Under the pieces are notes generated by a model. The model worked only from the letters and a program-made list of their open reading frames with translations. It was not told where the DNA came from and did not search any database. This document shows positions 8,534 through 17,488 of a DNA stretch of 64,000 nt, piece after piece; the first letter of the stretch is position 1; each line of letters opens with the position of its first letter. The DNA comes from an uncultured Desulfomicrobiaceae bacterium (GTDB taxonomy: Bacteria; Desulfobacterota; Desulfovibrionia; Desulfovibrionales; Desulfomicrobiaceae). The position numbers were made by a program, and so were the translations under genes. The DNA is taken from assembly GCA_937989665.1 (NCBI GenBank), contig CALKRN010000005.1:1-64000 (forward strand), in the 5' to 3' direction.

Positions 8534-9561
8534 ACGCATGGCTTTGGCGGCTTGCCGCCGTGGCGGTGGTGGGGCTCGTGTGGTGGGCGTCGCGGGTCTT
8601 GGCGGGGGCGCGGTGGCAGGTGGCGGCCTGTATCCCGGTGCGTCAGCACGCGGATGGGACGTGGGAGGCAGTGAACCTTACCTGGTATGGGATTCTCAGT
8701 GCTGGGGCCTATACCCTGGCCGTGGCCATTGCCTTGGCCCTCGGTGCGGGGCTTGGGGCGAGCTTGGAGGCTATGCTCGCTATGGCGGCGGTGGTGCTGG
8801 CTGTCTGCATGCCAGCCTCGCGGCTGGTGGCGTGGCTGGTGGAGGGCAAGCGTGCCACCCTCACCGTTGGCGGAGCTGTCTTCGTGGCCTTATGGGTGAC
8901 TCCTGCGGTGGCGTGGATGGCGCAAACGTGGTGGGGTGGGGCCCCATGGCCTTCCACCCTGGCGGCTGTGGCCGTGGCCTACACGGTGGGTGAAGGGTTT
9001 GGACGGTTGGCCTGTTCCAGTTTTGGCTGCTGCTATGGCCGGCCAGTGGCGAGTCTCCCTGCGCCGTGGAACCGCTGGATGGCGCCCATTGCCGTGCGGT
9101 TCTGGGGTCCCACCAAAAAGGTGGCCTATGCCAGCGGTCTGGAAGGGGTGCCTTTGGTGCCTATCCAGGGGATGACCGCTGTGGTGCATGGCCTCGTGGC
9201 GTGGGGAGGCATCGAGGCCTTGGTGGATGGGCATGTGGGTCTTGCCTTGGTATTCGGCGGTGTGCTGCCGCTTTTGTGGCGAGTGGCCTCAGAGTTTCTG
9301 CGGGCCGATTACCGGGGAGAGGCGCGCTTTTCGGCCTACCAGCGCATGGCCTTGGTGGGGGCGGCATGGGTACTGCTGGTCGCCTGGTGGGCGCCGACCA
9401 TTGCGGTGTCTTTTGATGCTGGCACAGCTGGGGAAGCCGTGCGCTCGCCAGCGGGCCTGGCCACACTGGCCCTCGTCTTTGCCGTGAGTTTGATCTATAC
9501 CGGCATCAGCCAAGTGACGGCCGCCCGGGTCTCGTTGTGCGTGCGCCTGGAGCGCATCTAA
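8530..9561 (+). CDS. Lgt-like prolipoprotein diacylglyceryl transferase homologue
   Basis: The 343-aa polytopic membrane protein has an N-terminal TM helix, then LTWYG, matching the YG of the Lgt first helix. GEGFGRLACSSFGCCYGRP is the Lgt-signature region (GRxGN...YG in classical Lgt, GRxGCFxxGCCYG in the variant subfamily), and SEFLRADYRG aligns with the EFFR segment holding an essential Arg. Lgt moves diacylglycerol from phosphatidylglycerol to a lipobox Cys. The double Cys in the signature marks a divergent branch whose acceptor may differ. The start ATG at 8530 overlaps the PSD-like stop by 4 bp. Housekeeping lgt is normally found elsewhere, so this is probably a specialised paralogue (inference). 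Confidence 0.82.
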   Translation: MNAWLWRLAAVAVVGLVWWASRVLAGARWQVAACIPVRQHADGTWEAVNLTWYGILSAGAYTLAVAIALALGAGLGASLEAMLAMAAVVLAVCMPASRLVAWLVEGKRATLTVGGAVFVALWVTPAVAWMAQTWWGGAPWPSTLAAVAVAYTVGEGFGRLACSSFGCCYGRPVASLPAPWNRWMAPIAVRFWGPTKKVAYASGLEGVPLVPIQGMTAVVHGLVAWGGIEALVDGHVGLALVFGGVLPLLWRVASEFLRADYRGEARFSAYQRMALVGAAWVLLVAWWAPTIAVSFDAGTAGEAVRSPAGLATLALVFAVSLIYTGISQVTAARVSLCVRLERI

Positions 9562-9589
9562 CGGCCAGGCAATCTCCTTGGCATTGCCC

Positions 9590-9688
9590 AGGAGAGGAGT
9601 CTTTCCCTCCGCCACACCGAACAACGAAGATGTTCATGAAGATATCGCCTAACGTCCTAGGAGAGGAGTCTCTCCCATGCGCCACACC
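9590..9688. repeat. 69-bp-spaced direct repeat spanning the ilvN ribosome-binding site and start
   Basis: AGGAGAGGAGTCT with the following CGCCACACC occurs at 9590-9618 and again at 9659-9688. The second copy holds the real ribosome-binding site and ATG; the first has TCC in place of ATG and cannot start the gene. A small GGCAAT/ATTGCC hairpin lies just before the first copy. Confidence 0.75.
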
Positions 9689-10159
9689 ATCTCGGCCTTG
9701 GTAGGCAATCAGCCGGGAGTCCTCGCGGCCTTCGCTGCCATCTTGCAACGCCACGGCATCAACATCGCTTCCATCGCCGCCGCAGAAACGGAGCGCGCGG
9801 AGGTCTCGCGCCTTGTCATCTCCATGGAGTTCAATGAAGATACCGTACCTGCCGCGACGCAGGAGCTGGCGGCGCTGCCGTTTGTCCTCGCCATCGAGGA
9901 CCTCGCTGCCCATGAACTCATCGATCGCGAGCTCCTCCTGGTCAAGGTGCGGGTGATGAAAGACACGGTGAGCCAGCTTCTCCAGATTATGGAGGTCTTC
10001 CGCGCCAATGTGGTGGATATGGGCAATAGCACCATGACGGCCGAGCTCGTGGCCACGCCAGGCAAGGTGGCGGGTTTTCTGCGCACCCTTCTTCCTCATG
10101 GCATCGTTGCCGTGAGCCGTACCGGGGTCATTGCCCTCAAGCGGGGAGATGATTTTTGA
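9677..10159 (+). CDS. ilvN: Acetolactate synthase small (regulatory) subunit-like ACT protein
   Basis: The 160-aa protein has an N-terminal ACT domain (HTISALVGNQPGVLAAFAAI, INIASIAAAETE) and a C-terminal ALS_ss_C domain (LLLVKVRV, FRANVVDMG, ELVATPGKVAGFL), the full length of IlvH/IlvN. This subunit binds valine and stimulates the catalytic IlvB subunit in branched-chain amino acid synthesis. No ilvB lies next to it; its stop overlaps the following phosphate acyltransferase gene (TGATG). It may act on an ALS encoded elsewhere, or be an ACT regulator tied to the acyl-phosphate enzyme. AGGAGAGGAG precedes the start and is part of a duplicated leader. Confidence 0.85.
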   Translation: MRHTISALVGNQPGVLAAFAAILQRHGINIASIAAAETERAEVSRLVISMEFNEDTVPAATQELAALPFVLAIEDLAAHELIDRELLLVKVRVMKDTVSQLLQIMEVFRANVVDMGNSTMTAELVATPGKVAGFLRTLLPHGIVAVSRTGVIALKRGDDF

Positions 10160-11070
10160 TGATTCCGCCCCGCTGCCTCGAGGATATCGTCGCGGCTGTC
10201 GTGGCACGAGGGGCGCGGGCGCGGGTGGCCGTGGCCGCTGCAGGGGAACCATCAGCCCTTGGTGCCGCAGTGCATGCACAACGTCTGGGGCTAGCGGAAC
10301 CCATCCTCGTGGGAGACGCCCCGAAAATACGTGATCTGCTCTGCCGTATGGGGATAAGTGACCTGCCGGTGCTTCACGAGCCGGACCCTGCCGGCGCCGT
10401 CGCCCGGTGTCTTGCCCTGCTTCGCAAGGGGCAGGCGGAGTTTGTCATGAAAGGGGCGGTCAAGACCGATATCCTGCTGCGTACTGTGTTGGCCCACAAA
10501 ACGGGCCTCCAGGTGACTGGCGTGCTAAGCCACGTGGCGGTGCTCGACCATCCCTTGGAAAAGCGCCTCCTCCTTATCACCGATGCGGCGGTCAATGTGG
10601 CTCCGAGTCTTCATCGGAAGGTCGATATCATTGCCAATGCTGTGGCCGTAGCTCAGGCTTTGGGTATGGCTGCGCCCAAGGTGGCGGTGCTTTCGGCGAC
10701 AGAGCGTATTGCCTACCAGACCATGCCCTCTACCAAAGATGCCGATGTCCTCGCCAAACTGTGCCGCATGGGGGTGTTTGGTCAGGCGCAGGTGGGCGGC
10801 CCGTATGCCTTGGATATGGCCGTATCCCGCCACAAGGCGCAGCGCAAAGGCGTGGATGATGGGGTGGCCGGGGAAGCCGATATCCTCTGTGCCCCGGATA
10901 TCGAGGCCGGCAATATCCTCTACAAAGCGTTGACAACCCTCATGGGTCGGCCGGTTGCCGGTATCGTCGTGGGAGGGAGCCGGCCTTTGGTGGTTCCGTC
11001 GCGGGCCGATGACGAGGCCTCGAAACTGTATGCTTTAGCCCTGGCCGCGTACGTGGCTGGGCCATCGTGA
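10159..11070 (+). CDS. ptb: Phosphate butyryl/acetyltransferase (PTA_PTB family)
   Basis: At 303 aa it has the size and pattern of phosphate butyryltransferase: PILVGDAPKI, GQAEFVMKGAVKT, LLLITDAAVNVAP, VAVLSATERI and an FGQAQVGGPYALD segment near 215. The family exchanges CoA for phosphate on short acyl-CoAs, giving acyl-phosphate for ATP synthesis by a kinase, or the reverse. No butyrate or acetate kinase is adjacent. The start ATG at 10159 overlaps the stop of the ACT-domain gene, so expression is coupled. The substrate may be a branched-chain acyl-CoA, given the IlvN-like neighbour, but that is a guess; assignment to Pta rather than Ptb is also possible. Confidence 0.87.
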   Translation: MIPPRCLEDIVAAVVARGARARVAVAAAGEPSALGAAVHAQRLGLAEPILVGDAPKIRDLLCRMGISDLPVLHEPDPAGAVARCLALLRKGQAEFVMKGAVKTDILLRTVLAHKTGLQVTGVLSHVAVLDHPLEKRLLLITDAAVNVAPSLHRKVDIIANAVAVAQALGMAAPKVAVLSATERIAYQTMPSTKDADVLAKLCRMGVFGQAQVGGPYALDMAVSRHKAQRKGVDDGVAGEADILCAPDIEAGNILYKALTTLMGRPVAGIVVGGSRPLVVPSRADDEASKLYALALAAYVAGPS

Positions 11071-11191
11071 AATTCAGGGCCTCGGTCCTCAAGACAAGAG
11101 CCGCAGGAGACGTCTGCGCTGGGCGTTTTCGACGCGCTACGAGGCGGCGGGACGCTGCCAGCACGGCTTTGTGGTGTCTGGCGAGGAGCTC

Positions 11192-11220
11192 TTGACAGCT
11201 GGTTCTCCTGATTTATGGAT
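11192..11220 (+). promoter_or_regulatory. Possible promoter of the Hsp20 gene
   Basis: A perfect TTGACA at 11192-11197 is followed 16 bp later by TATGGA, a weak -10. No CIRCE element and no clear sigma-32 -10 (CCCCAT) were seen, so heat control is not demonstrated. Confidence 0.3.
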
Positions 11221-11297
11221 TGCATCGAAAGTCATCTGGAATGCATTAAGGCATTCTGGAGAGACCAAGAAATAGAATGGTGAAGGAGGTGTTCTCT

Positions 11298-11735
11298 ATG
11301 ACGCTTGTCAAATGGGATCCATGGCGTGAAATGGAAGAACTCTTTGATCGGTATGCACGGGTGGCAGGTTTTCCTCGTGGCGGGCAAGAAGCATTGACAG
11401 CCGGGGATTGGTCGCCGCGAGTGGATATTGTAGAAGTGGAAGATGAGTTCCGCATCACCGCCGATATCCCGGGCGTCGACAAGGACAATGTCCACGTCAC
11501 AGTAGAGAATGGTGTGCTGACCTTGAAGGGGGAACGCAAGCGGGAAGTTGAGGAAAAAGGGAAGAAGTTCCATCGAGTGGAGCGGTTTACTGGTGTCTTT
11601 ACCCGCCAGTTCACCTTGCCCGAGAACGTGGATACGGCGGGTATCCGGGCGGTTTTCAAGGATGGTATTCTGACCCTGCATCTGCCGAAGACCGAGAAGG
11701 CCAAACCCAAGGCCATTGATATCCATGTGGAATGA
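11298..11735 (+). CDS. Hsp20/alpha-crystallin small heat shock protein
   Basis: This 145-aa protein begins MTLVKWDPWREMEELFDRY, the usual N-terminal arm, and has a complete alpha-crystallin domain (PRVDIVEVEDEFRITADIPG, GVLTLKGERK, FTRQFTLPENVD and FKDGILTLHLPK) ending in a short KAIDIHVE tail. Such proteins form cytosolic oligomers that hold unfolding proteins for refolding by DnaK/ClpB. The ATG at 11298 is 8 bp after AAGGAGG. It is a single-gene unit closed by a strong terminator. Confidence 0.95.
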   Translation: MTLVKWDPWREMEELFDRYARVAGFPRGGQEALTAGDWSPRVDIVEVEDEFRITADIPGVDKDNVHVTVENGVLTLKGERKREVEEKGKKFHRVERFTGVFTRQFTLPENVDTAGIRAVFKDGILTLHLPKTEKAKPKAIDIHVE

Positions 11736-11761
11736 GCCCCACGCTGCTGGTGGCTCCCACC

Positions 11762-11793
11762 AAAGACCGGCAATCAGCCGGTCTTTCTTTTTT
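11762..11793 (+). terminator. Rho-independent terminator of the Hsp20 gene
   Basis: A perfect 10-bp stem AAAGACCGGC/GCCGGTCTTT with loop AATCA is followed by CTTTTTT. A decayed copy of the hairpin sits 59 bp downstream at 11821-11845. Confidence 0.93.
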
Positions 11794-11820
11794 GAAAACG
11801 AACAAACATCCCAGAATACC

Positions 11821-11845
11821 AAAGATCGGCAATGAGCCAATCTTT
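11821..11845 (+). repeat. Diverged second copy of the Hsp20 terminator hairpin
   Basis: AAAGATCGGCAATGAGCC and the following AATCTTT match the upstream terminator at most positions, including the loop, but the stem has lost several pairs. Confidence 0.7.
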
Positions 11846-12154
11846 TGGTGGTGGTTCTTCTCGCGAACCCAGAATTTGGCGTGCCCACGATGGCCCACTG
11901 CCTGGCGAAGCACTGCTCTTTTTGGGTAATCTGATGTGCAACGACTGATGCCTTGCGTCGGTTGTTGCTGGTGGAGACTCTCTCCTTTTTGGCTCTCTCA
12001 AACAAAGGGCGGTGGCGAGTTTGCGCGCCGATGAGGGCCAGTATCTGGAGCCATTGCCTGGCTCCTCTGCTGGGACATCGCTATCACAAGCAGCCACAAC
12101 CCTCGTGCCGGTAGTTTTCGCTGGGGAGTATCCCTGGTCAGGACAGGCAGGGGG
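11846..12154. other. Intergenic region without a supported gene
   Basis: Nothing coding is convincing between the Hsp20 terminator copies and the 3' end of the response regulator. An imperfect inverted repeat CAACGAC...GTCGGTTG occurs near 11940-11970. Confidence 0.4.
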
Positions 12155-13519
<1,365 letters not shown>

Positions 13520-13521
13520 AG

Positions 13522-14727
13522 CTACTCGTAGGACAGGGGTTGTTCAAGGGGCAAGCGGACACGAAACACGGCGCCGTGGCCAGGCTCGCTGCACACGGTA
13601 ATTTCGCCGCCATGCTGTTGGATGATGCCATAGCAGATGGATAGGCCGATGCCGATGCTATGGCCCTGGGTTTTGGTGGTGAAAAAGGGCAAGAACAGTT
13701 TGTCCATGATACCCGGTGGGATGCCGTGACCGTCGTCTTCCACGGCGAGGATGGCGTGCGCCCCTTCGGCGTAGGCGCGCACGGTGATGGTGCCTTTGGG
13801 CCGTACGGCGTCGAAGGCGTTGAGGACGAGGTTCACAAGTACTTGTTTGAGTTCGCTCGGGTCGCCTGCGATGGGGAGGCGAAGCGGGGCAAGGTCCTGA
13901 ACGAGCTGCACACCAGGTTCTTCTTTGATCTTGTGGCTCAAGATTTTGAGGGTATCGCGGACCAATTGGACGAGGTCGAGCCGCTGACCGGTACAGGCCC
14001 GCTGGCGGCTAAAGGAGAGAAGCCCGAGGACAATGTCACGGCAGCGGCTGCACTCTTCGACAATAATGCCAATATATTCAGTGAGGTCTGTCACCAAAGG
14101 GTCCGCCTCACCCAGGCGTTGCCGCAGTTGGGGGAGCCGGCGTCCTAGGGCCTCGGCAAAGCCGCTGATGGAGGCCAGTGGATTGTTGATTTCATGGGCG
14201 ACACCCGCTGCGAGCATGCCGATAGTCGCCATTTTCTCAGCTTGCGTGTACTTGGCCTGGTATTCCTTTTCTAGGGTGACATCGCGCTTGGTGAGAAGCA
14301 CCCCACAGGTGGTCCCGTGGGGATCGCGGATGGGGGCCGTGACGAGCTCAAAGTGGATGGTGGAGTCGCCGCGACGATCGAGGTAGGTGACTCGGTCTGG
14401 TTTGCCCGTGGCGAGGGTTGTCTGCACCGGGCAGCCGACGCATGGTTCCGGGCTGCGGCGGAAGACGTCGTGACAACGTTTTCCCTGAGGCTGGGGGTCG
14501 TCAAAATAGCGAAAAAAGACCGGGTTGACGTATTGGATACGGAGGTCTGGGGAGATGACGGCAAGCACATCGCTAATTCCGTCGAGAATGCTTTGGATCT
14601 CCTGTTTTTTGCGCTCCAGTTCTTCGGTGTAGGCCTGGAGTTGGGCCATTTTTTCTTGAACATCCCGGAAAAAGCCGAGCTTGGTATATTCCGGGCCAAC
14701 GATGTCCATGAGCGAAGGCGTCATCAC
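13522..14727 (-). CDS. PAS-containing sensor histidine kinase (NtrB/AtoS type)
   Basis: The 401-aa protein has an N-terminal coiled coil (about 20-45), a PAS domain (ILDGISDVLAVISPDLRIQY) with a CVGCP motif near 97, HisKA (GMLAAGVAHEINNPLASISG, phospho-His near 176) and HATPase_c (NLVLNAFDAV, DDGHGIPP, SIGIGLSI). There is no membrane span, so it senses a cytoplasmic signal, perhaps a redox or aldehyde cue through the PAS Cys pair (inference). It lies 2 nt from the regulator gene and overlaps the dehydrogenase gene by 4 bp, making it the obvious partner of the NtrC-type regulator. Its start and the dehydrogenase stop share ATGA. Confidence 0.93.
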   Translation of the reverse strand: MMTPSLMDIVGPEYTKLGFFRDVQEKMAQLQAYTEELERKKQEIQSILDGISDVLAVISPDLRIQYVNPVFFRYFDDPQPQGKRCHDVFRRSPEPCVGCPVQTTLATGKPDRVTYLDRRGDSTIHFELVTAPIRDPHGTTCGVLLTKRDVTLEKEYQAKYTQAEKMATIGMLAAGVAHEINNPLASISGFAEALGRRLPQLRQRLGEADPLVTDLTEYIGIIVEECSRCRDIVLGLLSFSRQRACTGQRLDLVQLVRDTLKILSHKIKEEPGVQLVQDLAPLRLPIAGDPSELKQVLVNLVLNAFDAVRPKGTITVRAYAEGAHAILAVEDDGHGIPPGIMDKLFLPFFTTKTQGHSIGIGLSICYGIIQQHGGEITVCSEPGHGAVFRVRLPLEQPLSYE

Positions 14728-15866
14728 CAGGCCTCCTGGCAGATGGAAAGAAGGTCGTTGGCAGAGGCGGGTCGAGGGTTCGTTAGAAGGCAGGCATCCC
14801 GGGCGGCCATGGCGCAGATCTGCTGGAAGTCTTCGGCTCCGGGCACGATGTCCGAGAGGCGGGAGGCGGTCCCCAGAGTGCGGAAGAAATCTTCCAGCCA
14901 GATGATGCCTGCTTCGGCAGTGGCTTCGTCACTGGCGCGTCGTCCACCGAGAATGACCTCGCCGATGTCGGCCATGCGGGTCGTGCAGGCCGGGAGATTG
15001 AAACGCATGACCCGAGGCAGGATGATGGGATGGACCTCGCCGTGGGGGGTGTCGAAGAATCCCCCCAGCGAATGGGCAATGGCATGGCAGGCGCCGAGAC
15101 TGGCGTTACTGAAGCTGATCCCGGCGGCGGTGCTCGCCAGGGAGAGGCGTTCGAGGTCTTCTGGGTTGCGGGTACGAAGGGCTCGGGGGAGGTGCCGGGT
15201 AATGAGACGAATGGCATTGAGAGCATGGGTCTCGGTGAGGGGGTGGGCAAGGGGCGAAAGGTAGGACTCGACCGCATGGGCGAGGGCGTCCACAGCCGAG
15301 GTGATGAGCAAGTGGTCCTCCACGGTGTCGAGGAGGTCAGGGTCGATAATGGACACGTTGGGGGTGAGGGAGCGGCTGATGATGGACATCTTCACCCGCC
15401 GTTTGGTGTCGGTGATGATGGCAAATTGGGAGACATCGGAGCCACTGCCAGCAGTAGAAGGCAGGAGGATGAGGGGGGGCAAGGGGCGGGTGATGCGGTT
15501 GGCCCCTTCGTAGTCATGGATGGTGCCGCCATTGGCTACCACCGCCGCGATCCCTTTGGCGGTATCCATGGGGCTGCCCCCGCCAAGGGAGACGATGACG
15601 TCCGCGCCGCTTTCACGGTAGAGGGCTACGCCAGCCTCGATGTGGATATCCCGTGGGTTGGAATAGACCTGGTCGAAATAGATTGTTTCTAGGTTGGACT
15701 TTTCTAAAATGTCGAGAAGGAGATCTACCCACCCGCACCGCTCAAGCCCCTGGTCACTGACAACAAGGACTCGTTTCCCACCGAGTTGGAGTGCATAGGA
15801 GCCGGTGTAGCGGATACTGCCGTGACCAAAGATAATTTCAGGGAGAGAGAACTTGCGGATATCCAT
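14724..15866 (-). CDS. Iron-containing alcohol dehydrogenase
   Basis: At 380 aa this is a full group III alcohol dehydrogenase: SLGGGSPMDTAKG (NAD pyrophosphate loop), PSTAGSGSDVS, and iron ligands in SAVDALAHAVE, GACHAIAHSLGG and DTPHGEVH. It interconverts primary alcohols and aldehydes with NAD(H) in the cytosol. A CGAGG precedes the ATG. It is the promoter-proximal gene of the ADH-kinase-regulator operon, about 22 nt from the predicted sigma-54 start site. It is clearly related to, but quite diverged from, the plus-strand dehydrogenase, so the two may differ in substrate. Confidence 0.95.
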   Translation of the reverse strand: MDIRKFSLPEIIFGHGSIRYTGSYALQLGGKRVLVVSDQGLERCGWVDLLLDILEKSNLETIYFDQVYSNPRDIHIEAGVALYRESGADVIVSLGGGSPMDTAKGIAAVVANGGTIHDYEGANRITRPLPPLILLPSTAGSGSDVSQFAIITDTKRRVKMSIISRSLTPNVSIIDPDLLDTVEDHLLITSAVDALAHAVESYLSPLAHPLTETHALNAIRLITRHLPRALRTRNPEDLERLSLASTAAGISFSNASLGACHAIAHSLGGFFDTPHGEVHPIILPRVMRFNLPACTTRMADIGEVILGGRRASDEATAEAGIIWLEDFFRTLGTASRLSDIVPGAEDFQQICAMAARDACLLTNPRPASANDLLSICQEAW

Positions 15867-15898
15867 GGATGCCTCGCAGAAGAGAGTGGAGAGCCTCT

Positions 15899-15915
15899 AG
15901 CAAGGGGTATGCCTT
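15899..15915 (-). promoter_or_regulatory. Sigma-54 (-24/-12) promoter of the ADH-kinase-regulator operon
   Basis: On the minus strand AAGGCATACCCCTTGCT has GG and GC dinucleotides exactly 12 bp apart and fits GGCAC-N5-TTGCW well. The predicted start is near 15888, 22 nt before the ATG. The encoded regulator is sigma-54 dependent, which supports the call. Confidence 0.72.
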
Positions 15916-16003
15916 CATGCTAGAAGTGGCGCTTTTCTTTATGAAGAGGAAAACGTCTTTTCCGGGGATCGTATCAAAAGAATACAGTTGCCTCCCTATG
16001 GAT

Positions 16004-16019
16004 TGGCATGGGTGTGCCA
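16004..16019. promoter_or_regulatory. Palindrome TGGCA-N6-TGCCA, candidate activator binding site
   Basis: A perfect 5+5 inverted repeat lies between the two divergent sigma-54 promoters, about 120 bp upstream of the minus-strand start and about 225 bp upstream of the plus-strand start, distances typical of enhancer sites for NtrC-type activators. Its GG-GC spacing (11) is wrong for a promoter. Confidence 0.5.
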
Positions 16020-16133
16020 TTTTGCCGCAAACGCCTGTGCTTCTTTTAGGTACAGGAGAAGAGGCCGAAAATGTATCTTTATGATTCATATGGGAGCACC
16101 TTGAGGGGAACCGTTAGGGAGATGTTGCTGAGG

Positions 16134-16157
16134 TTTTCAGAAAAATGCTTTTGAAAA
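16134..16157. promoter_or_regulatory. Inverted repeat TTTTCA-N12-TGAAAA upstream of the plus-strand ADH
   Basis: A perfect 6+6 inverted repeat sits about 75 bp upstream of the predicted plus-strand sigma-54 start. It could be a second regulator or IHF-type site; nothing decides between them. Confidence 0.35.
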
Positions 16158-16205
16158 TCAAGCCACTGGTTTGAAGAATCCCCGAAGAAGCGCAGGGAGA
16201 TGGTG

Positions 16206-16222
16206 TTGGCCCAAGCCTTGCC
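16206..16222 (+). promoter_or_regulatory. Sigma-54 (-24/-12) promoter of the ADH-peptide-AOR operon
   Basis: TTGGCCCAAGCCTTGCC has GG (16208) and GC (16220) 12 bp apart and matches TGGC-N8-TTGC. Predicted start is near 16233, giving a leader of about 64 nt with a CGCCGA/TCGGCG hairpin at 16255-16270. Confidence 0.75.
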
Positions 16223-16296
16223 TAAGAAGAGGCATCTCCATCATTGTAACTGTTCGCCGAGCCTTCGGCGGACCCAACCACAAGCGAGGTGTTCTC

Positions 16297-17478
16297 ATGG
16301 CTGTTCAGGAAATGGTGTACGGGTTCTTTATCCCCAGCGTAACCCTTATCGGCGTCGGTGCCTCGAAGTTCATTCCGGAAAAAATTAAGGCACTCGGAGG
16401 CAAGAAGCCTCTGGTGGTGACGGACAAGGGCATTACGGCCTGTGGACTCACCAAACAAATCACCGACCTGTTGGATGCCGCGGGGATGGAGTATGCGGTG
16501 TATGATGAGACTGTACCCAACCCCACTGACCACAACGTCCATCAGGGTGTCGAGGTCTTCAAGAGCAAGGGCTGTGACTCTCTCATTTCGCTCGGTGGCG
16601 GCTCTTCCCATGACTGCGGCAAAGGCATTGGGCTTGTGGTCTCCAATGGTGGAAAGATCCACGATTACGAGGGAATCGATAAGTCCTCCAAGCCCCTGCC
16701 GCCGTATTTGGCCGTTAATACCACCGCAGGCACAGCCTCAGAAATGACCCGGTTCTGCATTATTACGGATACGAGCCGCAAAGTGAAAATGGCCATTGTG
16801 GACTGGCGGGTGACCCCTGGCATGGCTATCGATGACCCCCTGCTCATGGTGGGCATGCCGCCGGCGCTCACTGCGGCCACGGGTATGGATGCCCTCACCC
16901 ATGCGGTAGAGGCCTACGTTTCCACCATCGCCACCCCCATGACCGATGCTTGCGCCCAGAAGGCCATTGAGCTCATCGCCAAGTATCTCCGCAAAGCCGT
17001 GGCGAACGGCAAAGACATCGAAGCCCGTGAGGGGATGTGCTTTGCCCAGTATCTGGCGGGCATGGCGTTCAACAATGCGAGCCTCGGCCACGTCCATGCC
17101 ATGGCCCATCAGCTGGGTGGCTTCTACGACCTGCCCCATGGCGAGTGCAATGCTATCCTCTTGCCGCATGTGTCTCGTGCCAACATGAATGCTAAACTCG
17201 AGCGCTTTGTTGACATCGCCCGTTTCATGGGCGAAGTGGTGGACGGAATGTCGATGCGCGCTGCGGCGGAAAAGGCCATTGCCGCTATCCAGCAGTTGTC
17301 CACTGACGTGGGGATCCCGCCCACCATCACTGAGCTGGCGAAGCGCTATGGCAAGCAGGTGGACCGCAAGGACATTGCCATCATGACAGCCAATGCGCAG
17401 AAGGATGCCTGCGGTCTTACCAATCCCCGCTGCCTGAAGGACGCCGATGTGGCCGCTATTTTCGAGGCCGCTTTCTAG
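16297..17478 (+). CDS. adh: Iron-containing alcohol dehydrogenase
   Basis: The 393-aa protein has SLGGGSSHDCGKG, NTTAGTASEMTRF, and iron-binding TGMDALTHAVEA, GHVHAMAHQLGG and DLPHGECN, all intact group III signatures. It resembles the highly expressed ethanol dehydrogenases of Desulfovibrio (recollection). I chose the ATG at 16297, with GAGGTG upstream, over earlier frame extensions. A sigma-54 promoter and leader hairpin precede it; a 36-codon gene, a hairpin and AOR follow, so alcohol is probably oxidised to aldehyde here and to acid by AOR. Confidence 0.96.
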   Translation: MAVQEMVYGFFIPSVTLIGVGASKFIPEKIKALGGKKPLVVTDKGITACGLTKQITDLLDAAGMEYAVYDETVPNPTDHNVHQGVEVFKSKGCDSLISLGGGSSHDCGKGIGLVVSNGGKIHDYEGIDKSSKPLPPYLAVNTTAGTASEMTRFCIITDTSRKVKMAIVDWRVTPGMAIDDPLLMVGMPPALTAATGMDALTHAVEAYVSTIATPMTDACAQKAIELIAKYLRKAVANGKDIEAREGMCFAQYLAGMAFNNASLGHVHAMAHQLGGFYDLPHGECNAILLPHVSRANMNAKLERFVDIARFMGEVVDGMSMRAAAEKAIAAIQQLSTDVGIPPTITELAKRYGKQVDRKDIAIMTANAQKDACGLTNPRCLKDADVAAIFEAAF

Positions 17479-17488
17479 GAGTTGGGAT

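Noticed and set aside
10156-10158. TTG at 10156 as the ptb start
   Set aside because: The ATG at 10159 fits the TGATG coupling with the upstream stop and the family N-terminus equally well and is the stronger codon.
11232-12005. 257-codon minus-strand frame over the Hsp20 gene and its terminator
   Set aside because: It runs through a strong plus-strand gene and terminator hairpins and has no motif or ribosome-binding site.
16004-16019. Reading TGGCATGGGTGTGC as a sigma-54 promoter
   Set aside because: The GG and GC pairs are 11 bp apart on both strands, one short of the required spacing; kept as a binding-site candidate only.
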